A DNA stretch of 64,000 bases from Sphingobium herbicidovorans (GCF_002080435.1 NZ_CP020538.1:2661501-2725500); one strand, 5' to 3'. Numbered from the stretch's first letter, positions 54,473-64,000 are shown. Notes: generated by a model from the sequence alone, not told the origin. Numbers and translations are program-made.

Positions 54473-54913
54473 ATGTGGATTGATCATGGCGCGATGGTTC
54501 TTGTCGCCGATGGACGCAAGATGCTGGTGTTCAGGAACAAGGGTGACCGCATGAATCCCAATCTGGAAGCCGAAACGGTCAAGGTGCAGGACAATCCCTA
54601 CGACCGGGATCACGCATCTGACGCGCCCGGCCGAGTATTTAATTCAGTGGGCAGCCGGCGTAGCGCCATGGAGCAAACCGACTTTCATGAGCTGGAAGAG
54701 ACGCGCTTCGCGGTGGAAGCCGCCGATCTGCTCAAGCGGGGCGCCCTTTCCAACGATTATGAAAAGCTGATCGTCGTTGCGCCGCCCACGGCTTTGGGCG
54801 AAATGCGCAAACATTATCACAAGGAAGTGCAGAGCCGCCTGGTGGGAGAGATCGCCAAGGATCTGGCCAATCATCCCGTGCCTGAGATTGAGCGGATCAT
54901 CGCCCAGAGTTGA
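54473..54913 (+). CDS. Host attachment family protein (CpmA-like)
   Basis: The 146-residue product (VLVADGRKMLVFRNKG, FHELEETRFAVEAADLLKRGALSNDYEKLIVVAPPTALGEMRKHYHKEV) matches the host-attachment family known from Agrobacterium virulence studies. Biochemical role unclear. AAAGGAG lies nearby upstream. Confidence 0.88.
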   Translation: MWIDHGAMVLVADGRKMLVFRNKGDRMNPNLEAETVKVQDNPYDRDHASDAPGRVFNSVGSRRSAMEQTDFHELEETRFAVEAADLLKRGALSNDYEKLIVVAPPTALGEMRKHYHKEVQSRLVGEIAKDLANHPVPEIERIIAQS

Positions 54914-54941
54914 ACAAAGGTCGTAACCAAGGCGACAACGA

Positions 54942-54969
54942 AAAGGGCGGTCCACCAAGGCCGCCCTTT
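54942..54969. terminator. Bidirectional intrinsic terminator
   Basis: AAAGGGCGG and CCGCCCTTT pair around a 10-base loop, between the convergent host-attachment and poly-Ser genes. Confidence 0.75.
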
Positions 54970-54995
54970 CTGATTGTCATGCGCTTGTCAGGACG

Positions 54996-55819
54996 TTAGG
55001 CAGCTTTCTTTCGCTCGGCGAACCGCCGCCTTGCGATCAGTGCGATGGCCCCGGCACCGAATAGCAGGACCATCGGCGGCGCAGGGACTTCCGTGCCCCC
55101 GGTGCTGGTCGATCCCCCGGAACTGCTCGAAGAGCTGGAAGACGAACTGCTCGAAGATGAGCTTGAGGAGGAAGAGGAGGATGACGACGACGAGCTGGAG
55201 CTCGAACTGGAAGACGATGAACTGCTCGTCACGTTACCGCTGGACGTGGACACATTCCCGCTCGATGTCGATACGTTGCCGCTGGAGGTAGATACGCCAC
55301 CTGTCGATGTGGAAACCCCGCCGGTGGAAGTGGAAACCCCGCCCGTCGAAGTCGAAACGCCACCTGTTGTCGAACTGGTCGAGCTGCTGATCCCGCCGGT
55401 GGAACTGCTGGTCGAGGATATCACCACCGATCCGCCGCTGCTTCCGCCGCCGCTGCCGCCGAAGAACCCACCGATGAAGCCGCCCCCCCAAAGCCGCCAC
55501 CACCAGCCATCACTACCGGCGCCGCGCCGCCGCCCGACATGACCGGCATTTCACCTGCCACCATCGGCGGAGGCAGGGGGATTGGCGCGCCCTGCGTAGT
55601 CACCGTGAGGGTTTGCGGGGCGCAGGACGTGACCGTCTTGACGACCTTGCGCTTTACGGCGCGGACGGGATAGCGCTTGCGTGGCGCCGCCTTCGCGCTC
55701 TTGGAGCTGTGGACCACTGCGGGCCGGGGGCTTTCCGCGACATGCACCGCGCCCCCACCTATGATCGCACCACCGCAGGTGCAGGCGCATAATTTGGCCA
55801 ATGCCATCCGTACCGACAT
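54996..55819 (-). pseudogene. Poly-Ser surface protein with PEP-CTERM-like end, frameshifted
   Basis: The first frame (55819 to 55421) encodes ALAKLCACTCGGAIIGGGAVHVAE, a basic middle and a Gly-rich end. The second (to 54996) encodes repeated STSTGGVS/STSSGNVS units, a run of about 30 Ser, and VPAPPMVLLFGAGAIALIARRR, a PEP-CTERM-like sorting signal. One base added to the C7 run at 55483-55489 joins them, giving 274 residues with a continuous Gly-rich linker. It is probably exported and sorted by an exosortase-type system; no exosortase gene is in the window. Confidence 0.7.
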
Positions 55820-56247
55820 AGGGATCCACTCTTGTTCATCTTCAAGCTGTTCTGGTCATATCCGTTGACATCAACGACCGGAGAGCTGTTGCCTTCGTAT
55901 AACAACGCAAAAGAACAGGTTAACTTCAACACTGTTAACCTTGAATGTGGTCGATAAGTGGATGAGGTATATAACGAAAGGCCAACTTTTATGGTTAACG
56001 TCTCATTATGAAACGCCGATCGTTGCTTGCGAGTATTTGTATTTTCCAAGGGGAAGTGATCGATGAGGGGCAGGAGGCTTTTGCCAACCCCGCCCTTTTT
56101 TCGTTGACCCGCTGGTCATGGCGGTAGTGACCGTTCAGTGGAATGCGTGCTTGTGTCGTCTCTCACCGCTCGTTATTAGGCGCCGTCAATCATAAGTCAT
56201 GGGCGACCGGCAGTTTTCCGCCGGCGCCTCTCGAGTCGGAGAGCCAG
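55820..56247. other. AT-rich intergenic region with inverted repeats
   Basis: This 428-base gap between the poly-Ser gene and dksA holds two perfect inverted repeats: CGTTGA-CA-TCAACG (55863-55876) and GGTTAAC-N9-GTTAACC (55918-55940), with another GGTTAAC at 55993-55999. They lie 45-180 bases upstream of the minus-strand gene and may be operators. I see no gene; dksA control elements probably lie in the right part. Confidence 0.5.
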
Positions 56248-56712
56248 ATGGCATCGGTCCTGAATTCCGATAAAGACGGCCAAAATCCGCCAAAATCGGC
56301 TGTAATGCTTCCCCCCGACTATCGCCCTTCGCCTGATGAAGAGTTCATGAATCCCATGCAGCTCGAATATTTCCGGCGGCGGCTCTGGGACTGGAAAAAA
56401 CAGATACTGGCAGAGGCGGAAGGCACACTTGCCGTTTTGCAGAATGAACCGCTCCGGGAGCCCGATCTGAACGATCGAGCGTCGAGCGAGACGGATTGGT
56501 CCATCGAACTGCGCACCCGCGATCGCCAACGCAAGCTGATCTCCAAGATCGATGCCGCGTTGCGCCGTATTGACGAGGGCGAATATGGATATTGCGAAGT
56601 GACCGGCGAACCGATCTCGCTCGGACGCCTCGAGGCGCGGCCAATCGCAACCATGACGGTCGAGGCGCAGGAGCGGCATGAGCGTCAGGAAAAGGTTTCG
56701 CGCGACGATTAA
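56248..56712 (+). CDS. dksA: RNA polymerase-binding protein DksA
   Basis: The 154-residue protein has the coiled-coil arm (FRRRLWDWKKQILAEAEGTLAVLQNEP), the tip region DRASSETDWSIELRTRDRQRKL and the C-terminal globule (GEYGYCEVTGEPISLGRLEARPIATMTVEAQERHER). Only one of the four zinc-finger Cys remains, as in many alphaproteobacterial DksA proteins. It tunes transcription with ppGpp. Start at 56248. Confidence 0.93.
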   Translation: MASVLNSDKDGQNPPKSAVMLPPDYRPSPDEEFMNPMQLEYFRRRLWDWKKQILAEAEGTLAVLQNEPLREPDLNDRASSETDWSIELRTRDRQRKLISKIDAALRRIDEGEYGYCEVTGEPISLGRLEARPIATMTVEAQERHERQEKVSRDD

Positions 56713-56775
56713 CGCTTTGTCCACCGCTCGCTGGCAAGATCCGGGAAAATAGCGGGTCATTGCAAGGGATTGGAC

Positions 56776-57138
56776 ATGGACAGCGATCAGGGAATGGCGG
56801 AACGAGGCCCGGCTCGGTCGGGTCCGCGTGACAGCCTGTTCCTGCTCACCAACTTGAAATCGAGCGAGGGTACGCCGCTTGGTCGTGCGCGCGTGCGCAA
56901 CCTCTCCGCGACCGGTCTGATGGCCGATTGCGAACGGCCAGTGCCCGCGGGTTCGGTCATCATGCTCGAGCTACGCGGCGTGGGCCGCGTCAACGGCAAG
57001 GTTGTTTGGTCTCGCGAGGATAAGATTGGCGTCGCCTTCGACGAAGAAATCGACCCGCAACTTGCTCGCAACCCCGTATCTGTCGGGGCGCGCGAACGCA
57101 CGCCCACCTATTTTCGTCTGCATCAAATCGGTCGGTAA
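56776..57138 (+). CDS. PilZ-domain protein
   Basis: The 120-residue product has a single PilZ domain with RVRNLSATGLMADCE (the NxSxxG motif) and VNGKVVWSREDKIGVAFDE. A clear RxxxR is not obvious, so c-di-GMP binding is uncertain. It follows dksA by 63 bases. Confidence 0.85.
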   Translation: MDSDQGMAERGPARSGPRDSLFLLTNLKSSEGTPLGRARVRNLSATGLMADCERPVPAGSVIMLELRGVGRVNGKVVWSREDKIGVAFDEEIDPQLARNPVSVGARERTPTYFRLHQIGR

Positions 57139-57255
57139 GAAATGAGCGCAGGTTTATGCGGTAGTGCGCTCGTCCCCTTCATTTTCCTGTAGGGGAAGGG
57201 AAGGGAAGGGCGGGCGGCCTGCCTGGCTACGCCGCGCCCCTCTCTCAATGTCGGA

Positions 57256-57411
57256 TCAGTTTCGCGACATTTCCTCTTTCAGCCGCAATTTCTGCTTCTT
57301 GAGCGAGGCGACCAGAATCGCGTCCGGCATCGGCCGACTCGACTCCGCCTTAATTCGCGCCTCAAGCCCTGCATGCTTGGCCGAAAGAGCTGAAATGTGG
57401 CTATTTTCCAT
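57256..57411 (-). CDS. DUF465 (YdcH-like) small protein
   Basis: The 51-residue product (HISALSAKHAGLEARIKAESSRPMPDAILVASLKKQKLRLKEEM) matches DUF465, a short helical hairpin. A second DUF465 gene is divergent at 57579. Function unknown. Confidence 0.85.
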   Translation of the reverse strand: MENSHISALSAKHAGLEARIKAESSRPMPDAILVASLKKQKLRLKEEMSRN

Positions 57412-57578
57412 GACATTCTCCTGATGAGGGTAATGGACGAATGAGTAGATCATAATTCAATCGCTCTGTCTTTCCGCGAATCGGGCTTTGCGACAGGTCG
57501 CGCGCAAATTTGCGATGGTCCGATTGGGCATGCCGGGCTATCAGGGGCCGTCCGCAAATGGCTGAAAGTGGGTAGTGG

Positions 57579-57776
57579 GTGAGCCGGGAAGACATCATGC
57601 GACGGCTGGAACTGCTGCGGGTCGAGCATCGCGATCTCGATGACGCCATAGCCGCGCTTGTCGAAAGCGGAGGCCGCGACCAGATGCAGGTTGCACGCCT
57701 GAAGAAGCGCAAGCTGCGGCTGCGTGACGAGATCGCTCTGCTCGAAGATGCGCTCGTCCCCGACATCATCGCTTGA
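57579..57776 (+). CDS. DUF465 (YdcH-like) small protein
   Basis: The 65-residue product (REDIMRRLELLRVEHRDLDDAIAALVESGGRDQMQVARLKKRKLRLRDEI) is a second DUF465 protein with the conserved LKKRKLRLRDEI end. GTG start at 57579; an ATG at 57597 is possible. It is divergent from the other copy. Confidence 0.85.
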   Translation: MSREDIMRRLELLRVEHRDLDDAIAALVESGGRDQMQVARLKKRKLRLRDEIALLEDALVPDIIA

Positions 57777-57876
57777 AGGCTATTGACCGATTGTTGGTTA
57801 ACTTCGGTCAGACCGGCCCTGAATGAGACAATCTCACCGGAAACGCGCGCGTCGGGACTGACAAGCGTACGCTTTT

Positions 57877-58374
57877 ATGTCAGTGATTCGGCCTATGTCT
57901 CGTGCCGTCACTCTTGACCGTGGCCTGCATCGACGCCTGGTCGATGGCCTTTATCTGGAAGCCATGGTCATGGCCGACGAAGCGCGCGCCTATTTCGATC
58001 TGCGCGATACGGATGAGCCGGAATTGGAAGACCCCCTCCGCCGGGTTTCCTTTGCATGCGAATCGCTCAAGGTCACGACACGGCTGATGCACATAATCGC
58101 CTGGCTGCTGAGTCAGCGGGCATGGCAGCGCGGTGAGATCGCAGACGCGGACCTGGCGGACGAAAAATACCGGCTTGGCCGCGCGACCAATACGGATGCC
58201 GAGATCGTGGCGTCTTTCCCTTTTGCTGCGCGCGCAATCATCGAGGCGAGTCAGGACCTTTATGACCGGGTTGCGCGCCTGCAGGATCGCATGGACCGGA
58301 TGGCCGGTTCGCGTGGTCAGCGGGAAAGCAGCCCGGCTCGCGCGTTGATGGATCGGCTGAACACAGCCTTTTGA
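57877..58374 (+). CDS. DUF1465 protein
   Basis: The 165-residue product (LVDGLYLEAMVMADEARAYFD, SFACESLKVTTRLMHIIAWLLSQRAWQRGEI) matches DUF1465, an alphaproteobacterial family of unknown function, co-directional with tamA. Confidence 0.9.
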   Translation: MSVIRPMSRAVTLDRGLHRRLVDGLYLEAMVMADEARAYFDLRDTDEPELEDPLRRVSFACESLKVTTRLMHIIAWLLSQRAWQRGEIADADLADEKYRLGRATNTDAEIVASFPFAARAIIEASQDLYDRVARLQDRMDRMAGSRGQRESSPARALMDRLNTAF

Positions 58375-58449
58375 AATCTGTGCAAGACCTGGCGCGATCA
58401 TTGCCATACGGGCTGGCGCTTCCTTTCCCATTTGGGCTAGACCGTTGAT

Positions 58450-60495
58450 ATGAACACGGGCTTGCGGACTTGGCGCCGCGTATCAGCCATGTCGCAAGCC
58501 ACCCGGCTTCTTGCCCTGCCGCTCTTGCTGGCGGCCCCGGCCGCTTATGCCCAAACCGCTGCATCGCCGGGGAGTGCCGCCGATCCCGAGATGCAACTCG
58601 ACCCAATGCCGGACCTGGGTGTGGATTGGCCGGATATGGAGCAGTTCGATACCGTCGCGCCCCTGCAACCGGATCCAGCAGATGTCGTCGATATGACTCA
58701 GCCGCCGGAAGAGGAAGCGGCTGATCCCGTTGAGGAGGAAACGGATCAAGTCACGGACTTCGCGGATTCGGGCGAAGAGCGGCGATACTCGGTGCAGTTG
58801 AACGGTATCGACCAGATTGCAGATGTGCAGTTCGACACCCGCTTCAAGGAATTGTCGGTCCTGCGAGAGGGCGAAGGGAAGCCAGCCAATCTTGCGCAGA
58901 TAAATCGGCGCATCAAGGAAGACAGTGAACTGCTCGACCGCCTGCTGCGCGCCAAGGGCTATTACGCCGCCCGCATCCGCAGTTCCGTTTCTCCACCTTC
59001 GCCGGGTGGAGACCGGTTGGGCGTGCGTTTCGACATCGTTCCGGGTGTACGTTATCTGCTCTCTTCCATCGATCTTCCGGGGCTGTCTGCGGCAGGAGAA
59101 CGCGCACCCAAGCTGCGGGAGGCCTTTGCAGTCCACTCTGGCGACCCCGTCGATGCCGACGCCATTCTCGCGGAACAGGAATCCCTGTCGGTCGCTCTGC
59201 TCGAAAGCGGTTTCCCCTTCGCGCAGGTCGGCGAACCGGAGGTCCGTATCGACCATGAAGAGCGCAAGGGCGATCTGGACATCGTCGTGACGCCGGGCGC
59301 CTACCGGACTTTCGGATCGATCATCCTGAATGACGAAAAGCTGTTCAGCGCCCGGCATGTGGCGCGGATCGCCCGCTTTGATCGAAACGACCCCTATATG
59401 GCGTCGGATGTCGAGGATTTGCGGAGTGCAATCGTTGCAACGGGACTTGTATCATCGGTCACGTTGACGCCCAAGGACGCTGGTGACGGCGAACATGTCG
59501 ATCTGGCGGTAGATGTCCACCCAGCACCGCTTCGTACGATCGCCGGGGAACTGGGCTATGGCACGGGCGAAGGTTATCGCGCCGCCGTCAGTTGGCAGCA
59601 CCGAAATCTGTTCCCGCCCGAAGGCGCGGTTACATTGCGCGGGGTGTTGGGCACGCAGGAGCAGACGGCGTCCTTCACCTATCGGCGCAACAATTTCCGC
59701 AAGCGAGACCATGTGCTGACCGGACTTTTTTCGGTCAGCAACATCAGGCGCGATGCCTATGACGCCCGGACGATCACCCTGTCCGGCGCGCTGGAGCGGC
59801 AGAGCAACATCCTGTTCCAGAAAAAATGGGTCTGGCGGGTCGGTACTGAATTGATCGCGTCGGACGAAAGAGATGCTTTCAGCGGGGGCAGCAGGCGCAC
59901 CTTCCTCATCGCAGCAGTGCCACTCAGTTTGACCTATGACGGCAGCGACGATCTTTTGAACCCGACCAGCGGGTTCCGGCTCGGTGGTCGCCTCAGTCCC
60001 GAACTTTCTTTCCAGAACAGGACATTTGGTTATTCACGCGTCCAGTTGGACGGCAGTATTTATCAACCTGTCGGCGATCGCATCGTGTTCGCTGCGCGGG
60101 CGCGGTTCGGGACTATCCTGGGTTCGACAGTCGATCAGATTGCGCCGTCCCGCCGTTTCTATGCGGGCGGCGGTGCTTCGGTAAGGGGCTATGGCTATCA
60201 GGCGATTGGCCCACGCGATGCCGATAATGATCCAATCGGCGGCAAGAGCCTCGCTGAATTCTCGCTGGAATCGCGCGTACGGTTCGGCAATTTCGGCGTC
60301 GTGCCTTTCATTGATGCAGGCAATATTTCCACCAGCTTCCTTCCGCGGTTTCGCGACCTGCGCATCGGTGCTGGCCTGGGCGTGCGCTATTACAGCAGCT
60401 TTGGACCTATCCGCGTGGATGTGGGCACGCCGTTGAACCCGCAGAAGGGCGATCCGCGAATAGCTGTTTATGTCTCGTTGGGGCAGGCCTTCTGA
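58450..60495 (+). CDS. tamA: TamA, outer membrane autotransporter assembly protein
   Basis: The 681-residue Omp85-family protein has a signal (LLALPLLLAAPAAYAQ), an acidic Pro-rich spacer, POTRA domains (about 100-320) and a barrel ending with GQAF. The barrel motif GGGASVRGYGYQAIGPRD is typical. Its stop overlaps tamB (TGATG). TamA and TamB together build outer membrane proteins and move lipids. Confidence 0.92.
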   Translation: MNTGLRTWRRVSAMSQATRLLALPLLLAAPAAYAQTAASPGSAADPEMQLDPMPDLGVDWPDMEQFDTVAPLQPDPADVVDMTQPPEEEAADPVEEETDQVTDFADSGEERRYSVQLNGIDQIADVQFDTRFKELSVLREGEGKPANLAQINRRIKEDSELLDRLLRAKGYYAARIRSSVSPPSPGGDRLGVRFDIVPGVRYLLSSIDLPGLSAAGERAPKLREAFAVHSGDPVDADAILAEQESLSVALLESGFPFAQVGEPEVRIDHEERKGDLDIVVTPGAYRTFGSIILNDEKLFSARHVARIARFDRNDPYMASDVEDLRSAIVATGLVSSVTLTPKDAGDGEHVDLAVDVHPAPLRTIAGELGYGTGEGYRAAVSWQHRNLFPPEGAVTLRGVLGTQEQTASFTYRRNNFRKRDHVLTGLFSVSNIRRDAYDARTITLSGALERQSNILFQKKWVWRVGTELIASDERDAFSGGSRRTFLIAAVPLSLTYDGSDDLLNPTSGFRLGGRLSPELSFQNRTFGYSRVQLDGSIYQPVGDRIVFAARARFGTILGSTVDQIAPSRRFYAGGGASVRGYGYQAIGPRDADNDPIGGKSLAEFSLESRVRFGNFGVVPFIDAGNISTSFLPRFRDLRIGAGLGVRYYSSFGPIRVDVGTPLNPQKGDPRIAVYVSLGQAF

Positions 60496-63400
60496 TGGGG
60501 GAGGATCAGCCTCAGGACAAACCAAGGCGCCGCCGCGCATGGGATGCGGGGTGGCAGCGCTGGCTGACTGGACTGTTCGCCCTTTTGCTGGTTATTACTG
60601 CGGGTGCGGTTGTCTGGCTCGATACGTCGGCAGGACATCGGTTCCTGGCCTCGCGTATCGCCGGGATCAGCCCGCCTTCCGGCCTTCGCATACGTGTCGA
60701 TCGGATCGAAGGCAGCATATATCGGCGTGCGGTGCTGCATGGCGTCACGCTGTCCGATCCCAACGGAGTTTTTCTGGCCGCGCCGCGTGTGGAACTGGAT
60801 TGGTGGCCGCTGGCGTGGCTTTCCAATCGGCTCGACATTGACCGGCTGGCTATCCCGGTTGCCAGGCTCCACAAATTGCCGCGGCTCAATCCCTCCAGGC
60901 AGGAAGGGCCGATCCTTCCCGGCTTCGACATTCGGCTGATGGAGTTTTCCGTAGGCCGCCTTTTGATCGACAAAGGGGTGAGCGGGCGGGCGCAGACCGC
61001 GACTATTTCCGGCGATGCGGATATTCGCGGGGGACGCGCGATCATCGACCTCTCCGCGCGCGCGCTGGATGGAGAGGATGCTCTCAACATCGCGCTGGAC
61101 AGCCGACCCGATGATGATCGCTTCGACCTCGACGTCACCCTTAACGCGCCGCGAGGCGGCGTCCTGGCGGCGATGGCCGGATTGCGACAGGACGGCAATC
61201 TTCGCGTCCGGGGCAAGGGCAGTTGGACCCGCTGGGACGGCCGCCTTGCAGCTACGCTGGATGGCTCCCCGGCGGTCGATATGGCTTTGGCGGCACGAAG
61301 CGGAATATACGCTGCTACCGGGTCGATAGAGGCATCCGCCATTGCCGGGCAGGGACTGCTACAGCGGCTCTCCGTGCCGCGCATCGCGATAAAGGCGCGC
61401 GGGTCGTTGAAGGAGAGGGTGGTCGATGGCACCCTGTCGCTGCGCTCGGCGGCTGTCGACATCCATGCAGACGGCGCTATCGATCTGCGCAACAACGCGC
61501 TCGACAATATATTGCTCGATGTGAAGCTGACGCGGCCGCAGGCGCTGTTGAAGTCGATGCGCGGGCAAGATGTGGCGGCGAAGGTACGGCTCGATGGACC
61601 CTTTTCGGCGTTCGGTTATGAATATCTGTTAAGCGCCAGGCAGCTCACCTTTGACCGCACGGTCATCAGCGATGTGCGCGCTGACGGCAAAGGGCGCAAG
61701 GCGAAGAATGGCGCTACACTGATCCCTGTTCGCCTGCGCGCGCGGCGACTGGATGGGCAGGGCGAGCTGCTTGAGGGAATCGTCCGCAATTTCATGCTGG
61801 ATGGCATGTTGCAACTGAAGGGGCAGCAGATCGTCAGCAATGCGATGACGATTCGGTCTGACAAGCTGAACGGCAAGTTGCTGATGCTCGCCGACCTCAA
61901 GACCGGCCGATATGACTTTGGACTGGACGGGCAGATACGTAGCCTTTTCATTCGCGGTCTCGGCATTGTCGATCTCACCTCAAAGCTGCGGGCCGTGCCG
62001 GGGCCAAAGGGCGCATTCAGCCTGAGTGGGAGCGCGATGGCCAGGATGCGCCGGTTGGACAACAGCTTCCTGCAAGGGCTGGGCGGAGGGCTCCCGGTCC
62101 TCAAAAGCGGTCTGTCGTTGGGGCCTGACGGTCAGCTGATGTTCACGGGGCTGCGCCTTGAAGCGCCGCTGCTCAGCGTCTCGGCAAATGGATATCGCCG
62201 TCGCGACCGGACCTTCCATTTCGAAGGAAGTGGCACCCATAGCCGATACGGACCCCTACGGCTCACACTGGATGGCAGGATCGAGCGGCCGACCGTCGAT
62301 CTGCTGCTGAACCGGCCACTGGATGCGCTGGGGGTCACCGACATGCGGGTACAGCTCGACCCCAATAGCGAAGGGTACAGCTTCACGGCGCAAGGGGGAT
62401 CGACGCTGGGCGCCTTTACGGGGAATGGCGCCATACTGCTTCCCCCCGGGGGACAAGCCGTGGTGAGGGTTGCCCAACTTGCTGCGTCCGGGGTGACGGC
62501 AAGCGGGGACTTGCGCCCGGTCACCGGTGGCCTTGACGGGCAACTGGCTGTGGCCGGCCCCGTGAAAGGCAGCATCGCCTTTACGCCGGTGAACGCGATG
62601 CAGCAGCTGGTCCTCAAGCTGGACGCGGCCGACGCCAGCTTTGCGGGCCCAACCATTATCGCGGTGAGACGCGGGAAGCTGGACGCAACGGTTCTGCTCG
62701 ATCCGGCAGGCACATCGATCAAAGCTACCGTGCAGGCGCGCGGCTTGCGCGTCGGCGGACTGCTGATTGGTCGCCTGGCTGCAAATGCCGATCTTGTGGG
62801 CGGGCGGGGTTCGGTGAAAGCCAGCGCGTCGGGCCAGCGAGGGCGCCTGTTCGACCTGCAGGGGGATGCCGAGGTTGAACCGGATCGGATCCGGGTCGCA
62901 GCGCGCGGCACGATCGACAAGCGCTCGATCCGCCTGACCCGCACGGCGGTCTTTACCCGCAGTGCTGATGGCTGGCGGTTGTCGCCCGCGACGATCAGCT
63001 ATGCGGGGGGATCGCTGCAAATCGGCGGAGAATTGAGCGGCATGACGACAAGCATCGAAGGACGCATGCAGAAGCTGCCTCTTTCGCTGCTGGATATTGC
63101 GTATGACAATCTGGGTCTGGGCGGCACGGCCACTGGCTCGCTCAGCTATGTTCACACGCGCGGCGCGATGCCTGTCGGAAAGGCGGAACTGCGAGTGCGG
63201 GGCCTATCCCGATCCGGATTGTCGCTCAGTTCCCGACCGGTCGATGCGGGGGTCAACGCAGTCCTGACACGTGATCGGCTGGCGGCGCGCTTGTTGTTCG
63301 CCGTCGGCGGGCAGACTATCGGCCGGGCCCAGATATTGCTGACGCCGCTTGGCGTGGAAGGCAGCCTTGTGGAGCGGTTGAACCGGGCGCCGCTATTTGG

Positions 63401-64000
63401 GCAACTGCGTTATAGAGGCACGGCAGACACGCTGTGGCGCCTCACCGGGGTTGAGATCATCGATATTTCCGGCCCGGTGAGCGCTTCTGCGGACGCGCGT
63501 GGGACGCTGGGCAACCCCGTGATTGCAGGTTCTCTCTCAACCGATGACGCCGCCATAAACAGTGCCGTCACCGGTATGCGGCTGCATAATGTGAAGGCGC
63601 GAGGCCAGTTTTCGGGCGCACAACTTGTCATGTCGAGCTTTTCCGCCAACGCCCAGAATGGCGGAACTGTCACGGGTGCGGGCAGCTTCACTTTTGCCGG
63701 GATTGCTGGTGTGGCGATGGAATTGCGGTTGCAGGCGGATAACGCCGCCCTACTGGAACGGGATGATATCGCTGCAACCGTGACCGGGCCAATCACGTTG
63801 CGATCGAATGGGGCCGATGGCACCATTGGCGGCGACCTGCTGCTCAACCGGAGCCGCTTCACCTTGGGCCGGGCCGCAGCCATAGCGCAAATTCCGGAGC
63901 TGCGCGTTACCGAAATCAACCGAAATGGTGAGGAAATTGAGCGCCCGCGCGCGAAGAGACCATGGGCGCTGGCGATCAAGACGCGTGCTCGCAATCGCCT
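60495..64000 (+). CDS. tamB: TamB translocation/assembly module (3' end outside window)
   Basis: The frame is open from 60495 to the window edge, 1168 residues visible. It starts with a membrane anchor (WLTGLFALLLVITAGAVVWLD) and continues as repetitive beta-rich AsmA/TamB-type sequence (SGRAQTATISGDADIRGGRAIIDL and similar). The conserved C-terminal DUF490 domain would lie outside. TamB spans the periplasm and works with TamA. Confidence 0.92.
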   Translation, partial: MGEDQPQDKPRRRRAWDAGWQRWLTGLFALLLVITAGAVVWLDTSAGHRFLASRIAGISPPSGLRIRVDRIEGSIYRRAVLHGVTLSDPNGVFLAAPRVELDWWPLAWLSNRLDIDRLAIPVARLHKLPRLNPSRQEGPILPGFDIRLMEFSVGRLLIDKGVSGRAQTATISGDADIRGGRAIIDLSARALDGEDALNIALDSRPDDDRFDLDVTLNAPRGGVLAAMAGLRQDGNLRVRGKGSWTRWDGRLAATLDGSPAVDMALAARSGIYAATGSIEASAIAGQGLLQRLSVPRIAIKARGSLKERVVDGTLSLRSAAVDIHADGAIDLRNNALDNILLDVKLTRPQALLKSMRGQDVAAKVRLDGPFSAFGYEYLLSARQLTFDRTVISDVRADGKGRKAKNGATLIPVRLRARRLDGQGELLEGIVRNFMLDGMLQLKGQQIVSNAMTIRSDKLNGKLLMLADLKTGRYDFGLDGQIRSLFIRGLGIVDLTSKLRAVPGPKGAFSLSGSAMARMRRLDNSFLQGLGGGLPVLKSGLSLGPDGQLMFTGLRLEAPLLSVSANGYRRRDRTFHFEGSGTHSRYGPLRLTLDGRIERPTVDLLLNRPLDALGVTDMRVQLDPNSEGYSFTAQGGSTLGAFTGNGAILLPPGGQAVVRVAQLAASGVTASGDLRPVTGGLDGQLAVAGPVKGSIAFTPVNAMQQLVLKLDAADASFAGPTIIAVRRGKLDATVLLDPAGTSIKATVQARGLRVGGLLIGRLAANADLVGGRGSVKASASGQRGRLFDLQGDAEVEPDRIRVAARGTIDKRSIRLTRTAVFTRSADGWRLSPATISYAGGSLQIGGELSGMTTSIEGRMQKLPLSLLDIAYDNLGLGGTATGSLSYVHTRGAMPVGKAELRVRGLSRSGLSLSSRPVDAGVNAVLTRDRLAARLLFAVGGQTIGRAQILLTPLGVEGSLVERLNRAPLFGQLRYRGTADTLWRLTGVEIIDISGPVSASADARGTLGNPVIAGSLSTDDAAINSAVTGMRLHNVKARGQFSGAQLVMSSFSANAQNGGTVTGAGSFTFAGIAGVAMELRLQADNAALLERDDIAATVTGPITLRSNGADGTIGGDLLLNRSRFTLGRAAAIAQIPELRVTEINRNGEEIERPRAKRPWALAIKTRARNR

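Noticed and set aside
55045..55542. Plus-strand frame rich in Glu, Asp and Leu
   Set aside because: It is the antisense of the Ser/Gly-rich repeat gene; the low-complexity acidic product is a codon artefact.

Overview
The window is high-GC alphaproteobacterial DNA, almost certainly from a Sphingomonadaceae genome (Sphingobium/Sphingomonas-like). The evidence is a Rhodobacter-type gene transfer agent (GTA) cluster, alphaproteobacterial LexA boxes (GTTC-N7-GTTC), an OmpA with a long poly-proline linker, TrcR/DUF1013, DUF1465, DUF1192, and small families I associate with sphingomonads. Taxonomy is inferred from protein content; no rRNA or tRNA gene is present.

Layout. (1) 0-5.6 kb is an accessory block themed on DNA damage: imuA-imuB (translesion mutagenesis) behind a LexA box, a DUF1810 gene broken by an in-frame amber codon, a SRAP/YedK protein, a vapBC module, a divergent second SRAP-like gene with its own LexA box but degenerate active site, and a P4-type integrase next to trmB. 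(2) 5.6-11.8 kb is housekeeping: trmB, metK, lnt, a YqaA/DedA protein, a TonB-like gene (frameshifted) and a GST. (3) 11.9-27.2 kb is a complete-looking GTA structural cluster from terminase to tail hub, plus DUF2793. It is split by intrinsic-terminator-like hairpins, three copies of a two-hairpin repeat, a tandem-repeat island and two non-phage genes, one on the opposite strand. Its gp12 carries a roughly 570-residue N-terminal extension. (4) 27.4-64 kb is core genome: ompA, Cu/Zn SOD-like lipoprotein, thpR, BI-1, clpA, a metallophosphoesterase/glycosyltransferase pair, trcR, a fatty-acyl-CoA ligase behind a perfect palindrome, msrA, a Sua5/TsaC enzyme, argC, MarR, M17 peptidase, rimO, a K+ channel, surE, serS, dksA, PilZ, two DUF465 genes, DUF1465, tamA and the start of tamB.

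Quality note: four genes (TonB-like, glycosyltransferase, rimO, poly-Ser surface protein) are each restored by adding one base to a G/C homopolymer. This pattern fits homopolymer under-calling in the assembly better than four independent pseudogenes. The DUF1810 amber codon is a substitution and is a separate matter.

The most novel material is the segmented GTA cluster with its repeats, terminators and cargo genes, and the SOS-boxed pseudo-SRAP beside vapBC in the accessory block.
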